A stretch of DNA of 64,000 nucleotides, taken from NCBI GenBank assembly GCA_000827495.1, contig KN817563.1, positions 124,001 through 188,000 of the forward strand. Reading direction: 5' to 3'. The position numbers were made by a program, and so were the translations under genes. Positions 25,501-36,000 of the stretch are shown here, one piece after another; position 1 is the stretch's first letter; every line of letters begins with the position of its first letter. Below the pieces are notes generated by a model, which did no database searches, had not been told where the DNA came from, and was given only the letters and a program-made list of their open reading frames with translations. The DNA comes from Hypholoma sublateritium FD-334 SS-4 (taxonomy: Eukaryota > Basidiomycota > Agaricomycetes > Agaricales > Strophariaceae).

Positions 25501-26076
25501 CCTGTGCGCGGCGCCGTCGTCAGCGGGGGCGGGGGCGCGCTGCCGCACTTCCACGACGACGTGTGGGCGAGCCGGCCTGCGCCTGCGTACCCACCTGCCC
25601 CACAGGCCCAAGCGCGGATGGAGGAAGACCACGTCAAGCACGAGGTGGTGGAGGAGGAGGACGCGCGCATGGGGTACGCGTACGCGGCGTCGCCTGTGCA
25701 AGTACGCGCTCTGGCGACTTCGCATTCTTCCCAGGCGCATCAGCAGCCTCAACCGCATTCGCATCTGCAGCCGCGTTCCCATTCAGATTCGCAGGCCGGC
25801 GCTATGGACACTAGCACCCCTACCAGCGGCCGCTCCATGACCGTGTACGCTCCGTCCGCACCCGCGCACGCAGTGCAGACGCCGCCACTCGCGCCGCTGC
25901 GCATCCCCGCGGCGCCGTTCGCGAACGCGGGCCCGCCGGGCGTGGGGCTGCAGTTCTTCGGCGGGAGCCCGCTGCGCGCGCTGCCGCATGGGCATGGGCA
26001 TGCGCACGCGCATGCGCATGGGGGCGCGGGGTATGGCGGGTATGCGTATGGGGGGTATGGGGCGTACGGGCGGTAG
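22571..26076 (+). CDS. Pho80/Pcl-type cyclin with very long low-complexity tail
   Basis: Regulatory cyclin, probably for a Pho85-type CDK. Exons: 22571-23715, 23767-24988, 25051-26076; 1130 aa, GT-AG junctions in frame. The cyclin box lies at about residues 231-455, split by the first intron: DWLDFTRTRSAHFIAEKTCE, FVAFMQKLLETTQVSQSVIV, LSLHYIYRLKER, FRIGVAGLMMGNKFLDD, NTYTNKTWADVSGIALSEIN, MEREFLLGVAFNLYV. The N-terminal 230 residues are Pro/Ala-rich. After the box comes a charged Arg/Glu/Asp run (RERDRERTDRERDRDRDR), His-Ala repeats, an Arg/Glu helix-like stretch (about 740-765), poly-Gln around 905, and a Gly/Tyr-rich end. Yeast Pcl cyclins are 220-420 aa, so most of this chain is extra and probably disordered. 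The start chosen is the ATG of MAFYSPL; the frame is also open upstream. The gene stands alone in about 22 kb of gene-poor DNA. Confidence 0.88.
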
Positions 26077-26454
26077 GCTGTGCGTCCGTTCCGCGCCTTC
26101 GCTTGTAGCTTCGAGCTTCAGTTCGTCTTCGACTTCGCGCGCCGCTTGGGTTTTGTTGTTGTTGTTTTTCACTGCTTTTTCTCTTTTCCTTTTCCTTCTC
26201 TTTTTCTTTTCTTTTTTTGCATGAACATTCATGTCAATGCCACGACCACTGCGCGTACTTATTTTCGCCTGCTCACGACACGACTGCGACGACGTATAAT
26301 ATTGACCGCCCGCGATACCTTCCCCCCCCCCACTGCCAACCACTACTACATCCGCCATACACAACCCGCTAAAATCCGCCTTTTGGCATAATACAGCCCC
26401 GCTCCACCCAACCCCACACCACTCGCCGCCCGCCATCGCACAGACCGCACCGCA

Positions 26455-26612
26455 TACCCCGCATCGCATCGCATCATCGCATCGCATTCGCACCATCGCA
26501 AGTATTTATTTCCGCACGCCGCATCGCCCCTGTCCCCCCCACCCGCACGCAATACTCAGTATCCATAACTTCCGCACCCGCACGCACACGCATCGCATCG
26601 CATCGCATACAA
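26455..26612 (+). repeat. Degenerate GCATC microsatellite
   Basis: Repeated GCATC/GCATCATC pentamer-type units (CGCATCGCATCGCATCATCG and again CACGCATCGCATCGCATCGC) occur in a C-rich, G-poor stretch just after the cyclin gene. It looks like a simple-sequence expansion in the 3' flank. Confidence 0.7.
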
Positions 26613-29600
26613 GTACGCACTACACATATACGTATCGGCACTTTAGGTAGTAGATAATCGACACGCCCGGCGTAATTTGGTAATACATGCAATTTATCGA
26701 TTAACAATGTGTAGGAGCTTGGGGGAATTGTCTATGTACGAGAATCGCTGTGCTGTGCGGGTGTCAAGTTCAAGTAAAGTTCAAGCGAAGGACAAGCTGT
26801 AATGCTGCAGCTGAGGCCTTCTGCTCCCTGTTCCGCGGACTGATCAGGCGCGCAATGCCCGGATGTGATAAACTGTAGGCTCTTTTATCATCCTCGCTAT
26901 GCAGTGCCCGTTGTAATTACGCACAGATTGCACCATGCACACCAGTAGTCAAGGTAAACCCGTGGTGCAGCTCAAATTGCAATGAACGCGCGTCTCTACG
27001 GACACAAATTAATCTCATAATAATGTGTGCCCTGATCCTGCTGGATGCAGGACAATTGCGCCGGGCGGACGAAGGCAGAGGTAGAGGCTGAGCAACTGGC
27101 GATGGCAGCCCCCGCGCGAGCCTATTTCGCTGGGCTTGCGCTTGCGCGACACGCTTGCCGTAAGTGACGTTGTTTCCTGGCGCTTCGAGAACGCGCGGCG
27201 GGCAGCGTCCCAGCGACGATCTTCGCGTTGGTTGACTAAGGTGCGCCGCGCGTGCACTATCGACGCGCGGGGCTGTGCGGCGCACGGTGCGCGGAGGAAC
27301 GCCGGCGACCAGAGGCGCGGTGTAAATCCGCGCTTCGGCGGCGCTCCGCGTCGCGGCACAAGCGCCGCAGAGCAGTTCTCCTCCGCGGTGCCGGCGCGCG
27401 GCGGAGAGCCGCGAGCTTGTCGCTGGTCCTGCTTCGTGCGGCATTTGCCCGCGCAGATAGATTACCAGTGTACGTCGTAATGGTGCTAGCAACAAATCTG
27501 CAATGCTAACATTTGAGGCAGGCGGCGCGCTCGTTAATTAGTGCTTAGAGCTGCTTCGCCTTCGCGCCGCCACCCTCAGGCTTGGGCGCGATCTGATCTC
27601 TTCGGGCTCGTAACCGTCCGACGAGCAAGCACTCGATCCAACCGCGGGGCATTTAGAGCGCGCTAGCCTGTCTGACGGTGCTCTAACAGCCTCAGCGTCG
27701 CCCAAGGGACATATTGCATCCCGAACTCGCGCCCGATGCGGGGAAGCTCTGCGTCGCGTGAGGCTAGTTGAATTAGCGCTTACGGTACGCCAGGCAGTCA
27801 CTGGGCGTGTATATCAGCCACCTCCGAAGCCCCAGGACGTCCGAAGGGGGAAGCGACGTTTGGGGGGAAATATGTACTGCTTGCGGCGTCTCATGTGCGT
27901 AGATGCGCATTCGGAGTACTACGCTAATTGCTCCCTGCGCTCAGGCCGGTCGCTCGCGGTGTCGCCGCCAAATCTGCGGCGTGGAGCTGCCTTCTTGACC
28001 TGCATTCTATCCATGCCGAACGAATTAAAATGAATCGCGGTAGGACGGTCCTGTTGGGACGGTCAGTGAGCCTGGACGCCATGCTGTGCAACGGCCGCTT
28101 GGATCTGCTATTCAAATTCTCAGCATCGCGCGCTGTGTCCGTGGCAAACGCAACCCGTCTCGACTGGCCTGGAGTGACTCGCCCCCATGGCAGGTGGCAG
28201 GGCCATATGCACAGCGCCTGCAGAGCATGATTTCATCACGATCAGAAGGCCACACCCGGAGACGCTGCGTCTGGAAGTTGGTATGTACGCAAGGGTATTG
28301 TGGCCTTTGCAGGATAATGGTTCTATTGTGTTCCCCGTACGCACATCGGGCCTGAAAATGCTGGTCCGACGGGATATCGGAGTCGGCGCGCTTGGGAGAT
28401 GCTCCGGAGGAGCTTGGGAGGAGCTTCCAATAAATCAGACGAAGTGTGCGAAGGTCTGACAGCGTCCGACTTGTTTTGACATGCAATGCATTTACTTTTC
28501 TAATGAATTGTATGTGCATGTAAAATAAGTGAGACTGTTTACTAGTCCCATGTCCGACGACGCCCTCATACCCCGCATTACAAGGCAGTGCGCATCGCGC
28601 AACTTGAATGGTTGCGCTACGCCACCGCCTGTCGCTCGAAGCGTAAAGTCTGAATTTGAAGGGGCCTATTTAATATTACCCTCCTTATCTAACAAAAAGA
28701 TCTACAAAAATACGAACACCACGATCACACTTGGCTATCATAATTCCATTCCCGAGATAAGATCCATGAATTGCCAAACATATAATTGCGCAGGCTAGTC
28801 TCCTAAACGCTGTGTCAAGAAACAGATCCTCAAAGTAGAGATGTAATTTCGCGTTGATTGGTGGACGTAATTAGGCCAGTGTCGACTTCGTGACGGCAGT
28901 TCTGGGGCGCAGGAGTCCCCCATAAGTGAGACTTGAATAGGCCTGGAAATGAAAGAGGCGAACAAATGGTCGCCGGGCGGTTGTCCCTCTGGGATGATGG
29001 TTTTGGACTGTGGAACCCACTCAAACCCCTAGCTTCCAATCTACTAAGTGAATCATCTATGCAGATTCTTGTATCAAAATCATATCTGAATGTTCTGCCT
29101 TGTGACCTCGAGTTCGGCAAGGGGATCAAGTCAGAACATTAACTAGGGCTCCGCATTCTTCGATTCCCTACCTCTACGGAGAACAGAGTGTTTGCCGAGT
29201 TAATCCGACATCACTCACATGAGATACTCAATCAGATGGATTTGCACGACCGTGTATACCGTCCACAAACGCGACGCCTACTTAGTTTCATCCGTTCAAG
29301 TTGGTTCCAAATTTGCCGGTCAAAAAATTACACCACTAGATATCTCCTCCGGGAACTTATAAGATAGTAAATATAAATGGGAACAATACCGGTATGTCAT
29401 GAGAAGGATGGAGGTGGTATGTATTTTACAGTTTCGAGCATCTCACCCAACGAAGATCCGCCAATTATGCAGTGTACTTACGCCACCTCTTTTTCTGCAG
29501 TCCGCGACATGTTCTAGATCATGTGCTTTCATGTGACGAATTAAACCAAATATGGAGGAAGATAAGGAAAGGTGGGAGGCTTATACTGGCATATAGGCAA

Positions 29601-30374
29601 GGTAGCTTTTACGCTACGCACACCGCGGGCTGCCGAGCTACCAGGAACTTAGTGCCACATGTGTCACTGAATTAATGGTAAGAATCGCAGAATAGTCCCG
29701 TTCTGCAATGGAGAGAACTGGAGCAGCCCTAGTGCACACAGGGCCCAACACGAGAAAAACCCGCTTGCCATCCCACCCAGCAACCAACAAGCCACCAATA
29801 ATAATAAATTTTTACGCCCCCGATCCATTGTCCGTAACAAAAACTGAACTGAACAAAAAATGGGCGAAACTCAAAGGGGATGGAGGATAAAATGCCCGAG
29901 CGATGACTGAGATGGTGAACGCTCCTAGCGCTACTAAACGTAACTCCTCAAATTCAAACAGAAATTTTCATGGCGCAAAGATCAGCAGGCGTAGCCAAGG
30001 CTGGGTACTCGCGCTCCCATCCGAGTTGCAGTATGCACCGGAGAGATTCTCCATGGTTAATATTATCTACGCATTGTAATCGAAGATGCCTCGACTGGGC
30101 CTTGGATAGGCCAAGTAATGTACTAAATTATACGCTAGGCTCCGTTCTCTCTACGCCAAGTCTATAGTCTGAACGTTTGTTCTGAGCGCAGTTGCAACGC
30201 GCACGCGCGGTGCGCTTCCCCTGACGCCGGGTGTGGAGCGCCGACTTCCGGACGTGCGATGATCCGCTGATCCGTCGTGTGCTCGGAACACTAAACATAG
30301 GCCGCTGTTGCAAACTACCAAACTAGGCTAAAATATGCGGATAATATCCCCGCTCATAAATATGCGATAGAATT

Positions 30375-30737
30375 TCACCCGGAATGGAACATTATACGGC
30401 CGGCGTGGGCCGGTCTTCCCCGCGTCGCTCGTGGGAGGCGAAGGCACCAGTTCGCCACCGGTTCGTCTGGCGCGAACTGCTCAACTTTGAATAGCACACG
30501 CAGTAAAAGGCGTGGTGTGTAAGAAATTTGTTCGCCTGTAGCCACAATATCGTCTTTCCTTTTAGCTATTTGTTCATCCGTGACGATGTCAACGTTTCGG
30601 AGACAGAGGCACGATGAAGGGTCATCTGAGACTCGAGAGACCACAGCGTACCTGGTTCCCGATCCAGCGTCATCGTTCCACTTCCATACGCAGGTGGGTT
30701 TGTAGCGACTACGCTTGACAATAAACGGGTTCTGGAC
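30375..30737 (-). pseudogene. Coding-like open frame, unrecognised, probably a gene remnant
   Basis: An open frame of 121 codons between two stops, with protein-like composition: FIVKRSRYKPTCVWKWNDDA, then TRYAVVSRVSDD, LRNVDIVTDEQIAKRKDDIV, then LLLRVLFKVEQF. It has no good ATG at its start and I could not join it to further exons in either direction. I do not recognise a family. It could be one exon of an intact gene whose other exons I missed, or a relic. Confidence 0.25.
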
Positions 30738-32096
30738 CTATTCTAGGGGCAAACTCGACTGTTCACGCTTTAGAATGGCGTGGCGCCCATCTTCGTGCAA
30801 TCGGACTTTCTTCTGAGCTATGATCCAACTGTGATCCCTATTTTTGCGCATAGTAGATGGGTACGCCGGGAGATGGGGTAATGACGCGTTGGATGAGCCT
30901 ATTATTATAAAACAAAACCTGAAATCTGCAATCTGGAAGGGATCTTGTACGCGCCTCAAAATATGTGTCATGGGATCGTGGACCCCATTACATGCTTAGA
31001 AGCCCTCGATGCGGTTTTAATCGTCCGCTTAGAAAGATATCGATAACATATCCCGGGAGGCTCCCAAAGCACCTGAATAACTATGTTTACGGTACATACA
31101 TTATATAGCTCCCCTAGTGGAATTTATATCGCAAGTATCCCTCTAGCAGTCAACATCTGTTTGGAGGTGGCGCATTCGCTGATCAAAGCACAAACACATT
31201 TTGCGTTGCGCTAGACAGTGCTGTATTGATGATACCCGTTGCCGGAACCCAGCCATCTGTTCACATAGGCCACGCTTTCCAGAACTATAATGCTCTGCTA
31301 TATATAAGCTGCGCGACAGCCTGCTATCATCTTTATCACGCGGCCCCTGTGGCATTGTTTAATACATAGATGTGTTTGCTCAACTATGTCGTTGCAATCA
31401 ATCTCGGGTGTAAATGTGCTAATCTGCGACGGTCCACCGCAGGACGGAAAGATTACTCGTTTGTAACTGCAGACAGAGGGCGCCCACATACCAGGTAACT
31501 TTGTTGTCCAATAATAATAGCGCCGACCAAATGGAGCACACACAACTGCCAGCCGCCGCGATGGTTGCAAGAGTGGGCGTATATATTTATTGCCTTGTAA
31601 ATGTCGTTACATTGTGTCGAAGTTAGAATTGAAGTCTTTGACGGACTGCTCCAATGCCAGCAACAAGCCCAAACATATCATGATGCTTAGATATTTGAAA
31701 GCGACCGCGTGGTTAACATATAAGCATTAATAGGGTGAAGGGAGCCTAGCTGATTCAGTAGAACATCGGAATTAACATGCACAGCGGCACTTTGATCTGA
31801 GAGACGAAGGTATGCGCGTTGTGGTTGTTTGTTCGTTCCGACGTGGCCACCGTTCACAGACGATTCAATCAAACCCTGCATTGAAGCCCTGTGGGGGAAT
31901 GTACATGTTTAGTGAAAGCCGACGATATTTAGATCGGTTGGCACTTTCGGCAGATCGGTTATAGAACATGAAATAGAATGTTAACCTGCCGCGGAGGGCC
32001 TTACTCAATAGCGAGCACATGCGGGTAGACCGGGTCAGACAATTGCATAAACACCAACGTAGACTTATCTAGAGTAAGCAGATATACTGAAAGATT

Positions 32097-32773
32097 TTAA
32101 CTCTGGGGTGATGTTTCGTCGGTATCGTTGAGGTGTTGATACCGGAGACGTGCTTCTTCCGCGTGTAGTTGCGCCATAGCCGTTTCCTTGAATGCCTATA
32201 TGGGAATGGGTTGAGATATTGATTTTTTAAAATGACATTCCGTAATCCTGGTCCACAAATGACCAGGAAGATGAAATAATTGATTGTGCTCACCTGGGTA
32301 AAGAGAACCCCAGAAAGGACGCCGCTAACTGAGAAGGGTAGTAGAGTAATATCACTAGGGCTATTTGTGACAACTTGGGAAGGATACTCACGAACTCCGC
32401 AAAAGAGGGCAGTATTTCTCTTGAAGCTAAACAAGCGGCTCCCAATTACGGCTGGTTTGGCAGAACAGTATACATGGGTGTTACCGCGAAGCAAGATCGT
32501 AGAAGGGTGTACCCGAAGATAGTATGATGAATTTTCCGTTTCAACTTGGCTGATACAATGTGCGCACCGGATGCTAATCCAGATGTCAGGCCGGCGAACA
32601 CTCCCTCTTTCCTCGCTTCCTAGGTATTTGAAAAGGGAGTTAGTACTCGTCGCGATGTGGCACTGCTAAAATTTGCATTAGATCCGAGGACCACTGACCG
32701 AGGTCACACGCTGGATTGCATCAGCAGGAAGAGCAGCACTGGTTTTTGGTGTGGAACCTGCCATGGTGTCCAT
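32097..32773 (-). CDS. Small two-helix membrane protein, five short exons
   Basis: Not recognised by name. Exons on minus: 32773-32699, 32619-32568, 32451-32392, 32328-32294, 32195-32097. All are GT-AG with frames that close exactly, giving 106 aa. The intron before 32619 has a perfect TACTAAC branch site. The protein begins MDTMAGSTPK, then an amphipathic IQRVTSEARKEG, a Gly/Ala/Ser helix (VFAGLTSGLASAVIGSRLF), a basic loop (SFKRN), a second hydrophobic segment (TALFCGVLSGVLSGVLFTQ) and a charged, coiled-coil-like tail (AMAQLHAEEARLRYQHL). The two helices with GxxxG-like spacing resemble small mitochondrial or ER inner-membrane proteins, but that is inference. The 116-nt third-from-last intron is longer than the rest. 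Divergent from SPO22. Confidence 0.72.
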
Positions 32774-33097
32774 GTTTCTGCCGCCCTTTCAAGTCCGCTC
32801 AAGATTATGCAGACAGGGTCCGAATTTGAGAGATCAGAAGCTGAATCAGGTACTTCGTAGTAGTAATAGCGGCAAGTAGGTGCAAAGCTGTAGAAGAGCT
32901 GTTGAAGAGGAAGACGAGGGAACCCGGAAGACTCCGTAGATCGGCGATGTGAACAGTCACGTGATCAATGAATCACATACAACACACACACACACCCTGT
33001 CACAATATGGTGACGCATATCTTTCTCACTCAAGCCTCGACAGCAGTTCGGCTGTTTTTCTGATTCCATCGCGGGACGCGTCTGAAAGCCTTGTTTC
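32774..33097. promoter_or_regulatory. Divergent promoter region with E-box CACGTGATCA
   Basis: These 324 bp lie between the start codons of the small membrane-protein gene (minus) and SPO22 (plus). They contain CACGTGATCA at 32958-32967, identical to the site upstream of UTP18, and a short CA repeat right after it (32980-32995). Confidence 0.45.
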
Positions 33098-36000
33098 ATG
33101 TCATCAAACAAGAGAAAGTCGTCTAAAAGCCTTGAAGAGCTCCATGCTTTTATCTTGGGTACTTTGGGGGTCTGAATACTGGTTTGGATTCGCTTATTGA
33201 ACGAATTCATTGCAGAGCGGCTCGCGAAAGTTAAACCGTTGCTTGATGACCCTAAACACCCAGACTGGCCATCTATTACCCAGGAACTCACACTTGTCGC
33301 TTCGCAGGCCGAGTGTTTCACAGAGCAGCGCCTAAAGTCAAGTAGGGCCACTTGGAGCCACCTCGCAGATTCATTGGATCAAGAAGGTTACTTCGATAAG
33401 TCCTCCATTCAGAGAACACACCGACTGAACACCATTTCGAAGGCGTCAACATCTGGAATGTATCTGGTTTGATTCAGAAGGGGCAGGGCGGACAGGCTCA
33501 GGCTCATATCGCGGCTCGTGCGTTGTCGGCGAAGCTGTTCCCCAGTTGATCCTTTGTGTCCAAATATCTCATCAAATAGCGCTTTCGTTAACTTTAGTTC
33601 GTCTTGCGGCCTTCCGCTTGGTTGAAGCAGGACTGGAAGCGAAGCTACGGACAGAAAGTCAGTTACTATGTCCATCCGCGGCAGTAGTTGGAAATGTATG
33701 CTAATCGTCGATCCATTTAAAGCCCTCGTGCATATGCTTCAGCTCGCGAGTAAGGCAGGGTCAGCCCTCAGTGGTGTGTCTTGCTGCGGATTCGATATCG
33801 ACGATGATCCGGTATATCTAAAGCCGTTTTGGCCCCTTCAGAAATCGGAGATAGTGCCGCAGCGCTCAGAGTTCTGACCAGTGCGGCTAAGGTGAAGTGT
33901 TCAGTGATATCTTCCATAGTGATCATTCTGAACGTGTTCAGTTTGAAGAACAGTTGAAAGCAACAAATGATCCTGACGAGACAAATCGACGAGCAACAGC
34001 ATGCGCTATCGTAATGTACCACTCCACCAGAATGGAAGCTGTACGTTTCTTCTCGACTCACACGATGATCAAGGCGTGATCATTCCTGTAGGCCTGGAAA
34101 GAGGGTAATCACACAGCAGCGGACTATATGTCACGGAAGATCGTAGGTACGTTGAAGCTTAGCCTTGTTCCCACTTTCCCCATCTCTATCGATCATCACG
34201 TGTTATTTCATCTTAGAAGATGGCCCCCGTTTGGGCATGCTCCCTCCCCACACTGCAAGTCTTTTGCCTGATGATATTTCTGCTCCTGTCACACATCTTA
34301 CTAAGGGCTCACAGCGCGAACTTCTCGCCCACAAATTTTATCATATTGGGAGATCATTTTTGACAGAGTCGACTGACGAAGGGTCTAAAGCTGGAGACGC
34401 AATACAGTGGCTACAACGGGCCTTTACTATTGTAGACCAGCTAGAAGACACGCCGACACCCGGTATTCCGGGTCTAAAAGTCTGCTCAGCAATTTTTGAA
34501 CGGTATCCTCTTTGCTGATTAGCGTTTATAGATATCGATCTTGAGGACAATGGGTGAGCACTACTCCCACTAGAGTACGGATTGTCTACCGACAATGCAT
34601 GCGCACTATAATTTTTACAGCCAGAGCCTACTTTTTGTCACAAGCGTACGAGCGCGCAGAAGGAGTGCTTGATGAACTTATTCCGACCATAGATGCATCT
34701 AATGATCACGTAAGGTCTCTCACTGATGCAAACGTCCAGAGACGAGTATTTACATTGTACATTGACATAGGCAAGCACCGAATACCAGGAACTTCGATGG
34801 CTGAGATTAGCTGTTCTAAAAAGAAGAAAAGCTGGCGACGCTGCTCTCCTTGATGGTATGCGTTTGATTACATGTCAGCCACCATCCTCTCTTCGCTGAT
34901 CTATTTACCTCAGCATTCAAGTCTGTGATTAACCACATGGAATTCTCAGATGCCAATATCACAGAGTTCGGGCTTTCGTTTCTGCGTGCGCTCGTGTCGC
35001 TTAATACCGGTTTTTCATAGCATCCTACAAGACCTCAGAAGTTTGAGTCAACAACAGTAAGTGGGATTCAGCGCATCACAGTGGTGATTGAATTTACAGC
35101 GCTCATGGATCCAGCACACTTGTCACGGCTGTCCATCAACACTGCCTAACGCAAGTGCTGCAAAATCATGCAAATGAACCGGACCACATCCACCGATTAG
35201 TCCTTTCTTTAATTATACATGCCTCGAAGGATACCAATCATGCAAGGAGCATGGAAACTCTTGAGTCTGTGTTCATGGGTAAGTACTCCTTGACACAGCG
35301 CAAAGAAACCATTCGTATTGATCTATAACTGCATTGGGGTATACAGTGGTCCATGATGCGGATATAGCCCTTCCAAGTGTCCCGGCCACCGCGTGTTTGA
35401 CGGTACGCACACTGCTGTAACCTAGTTATCGCCCTGATTTGTGTGGAAACATTCAGCTGATCTGGCAATACGGAGGACGCCATTACAAAGCCAAGAAGTG
35501 GTCGGAAGCCGCTGACTGGTACTTGGCCGGGAGCCATGCTATATTCAAAACCCACAGTCCCTTGAGTTCTGCAAAATGCTTCCGGAAGGCCGCGTTGTGT
35601 CACATAGAGCAGCGAGAATACGCACTCGCCTCCACGATCATCCGGCGCTGTCCCAATAATGAAGCATCGACCCATTATGTCATTTTTCTCACTGCGGTCC
35701 ATCAAGGTAGGTGCAGCATCTTGTGGTCCACGTTACGACCTTGTGGCTAATATTTTGTTCGTATCTCTCCGATCTTTCGAAACTATAAGGGCTGGAAAAT
35801 GAAGGTCTGTGACCCCTTTGATGACTACAACGCATTATCATCTATGTTGATCCCTATACATAGCTATCCGGGCTGTTCACGACATGGTGAAAGCGCCGGA
35901 CTTTGACCGGAAGATGTTGTTATTGGCCACACAAATCTCCCACCAGTCGGAAATGAAAGGCGCTCTCCTAGCCGTCCTCGAAAGCCTGCTCAAGACCCTG

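Larger units (their letters stand above)
26077..32096. other. Gene-poor stretch after the cyclin gene
   Basis: About 6 kb in which I can support no intact gene. The first 150 bp are pyrimidine-rich and probably the cyclin 3' UTR. The part up to about 28.4 kb is still GC-rich, and the rest is AT-richer. Many short open frames exist on both strands, without family motifs. One coding-like open frame (30375-30737, minus) is listed separately. Confidence 0.5.

Noticed and set aside
32069..32494. 141-codon continuous frame on minus
   Set aside because: It mixes exons and introns of the five-exon small membrane-protein gene; the spliced model explains the region better.
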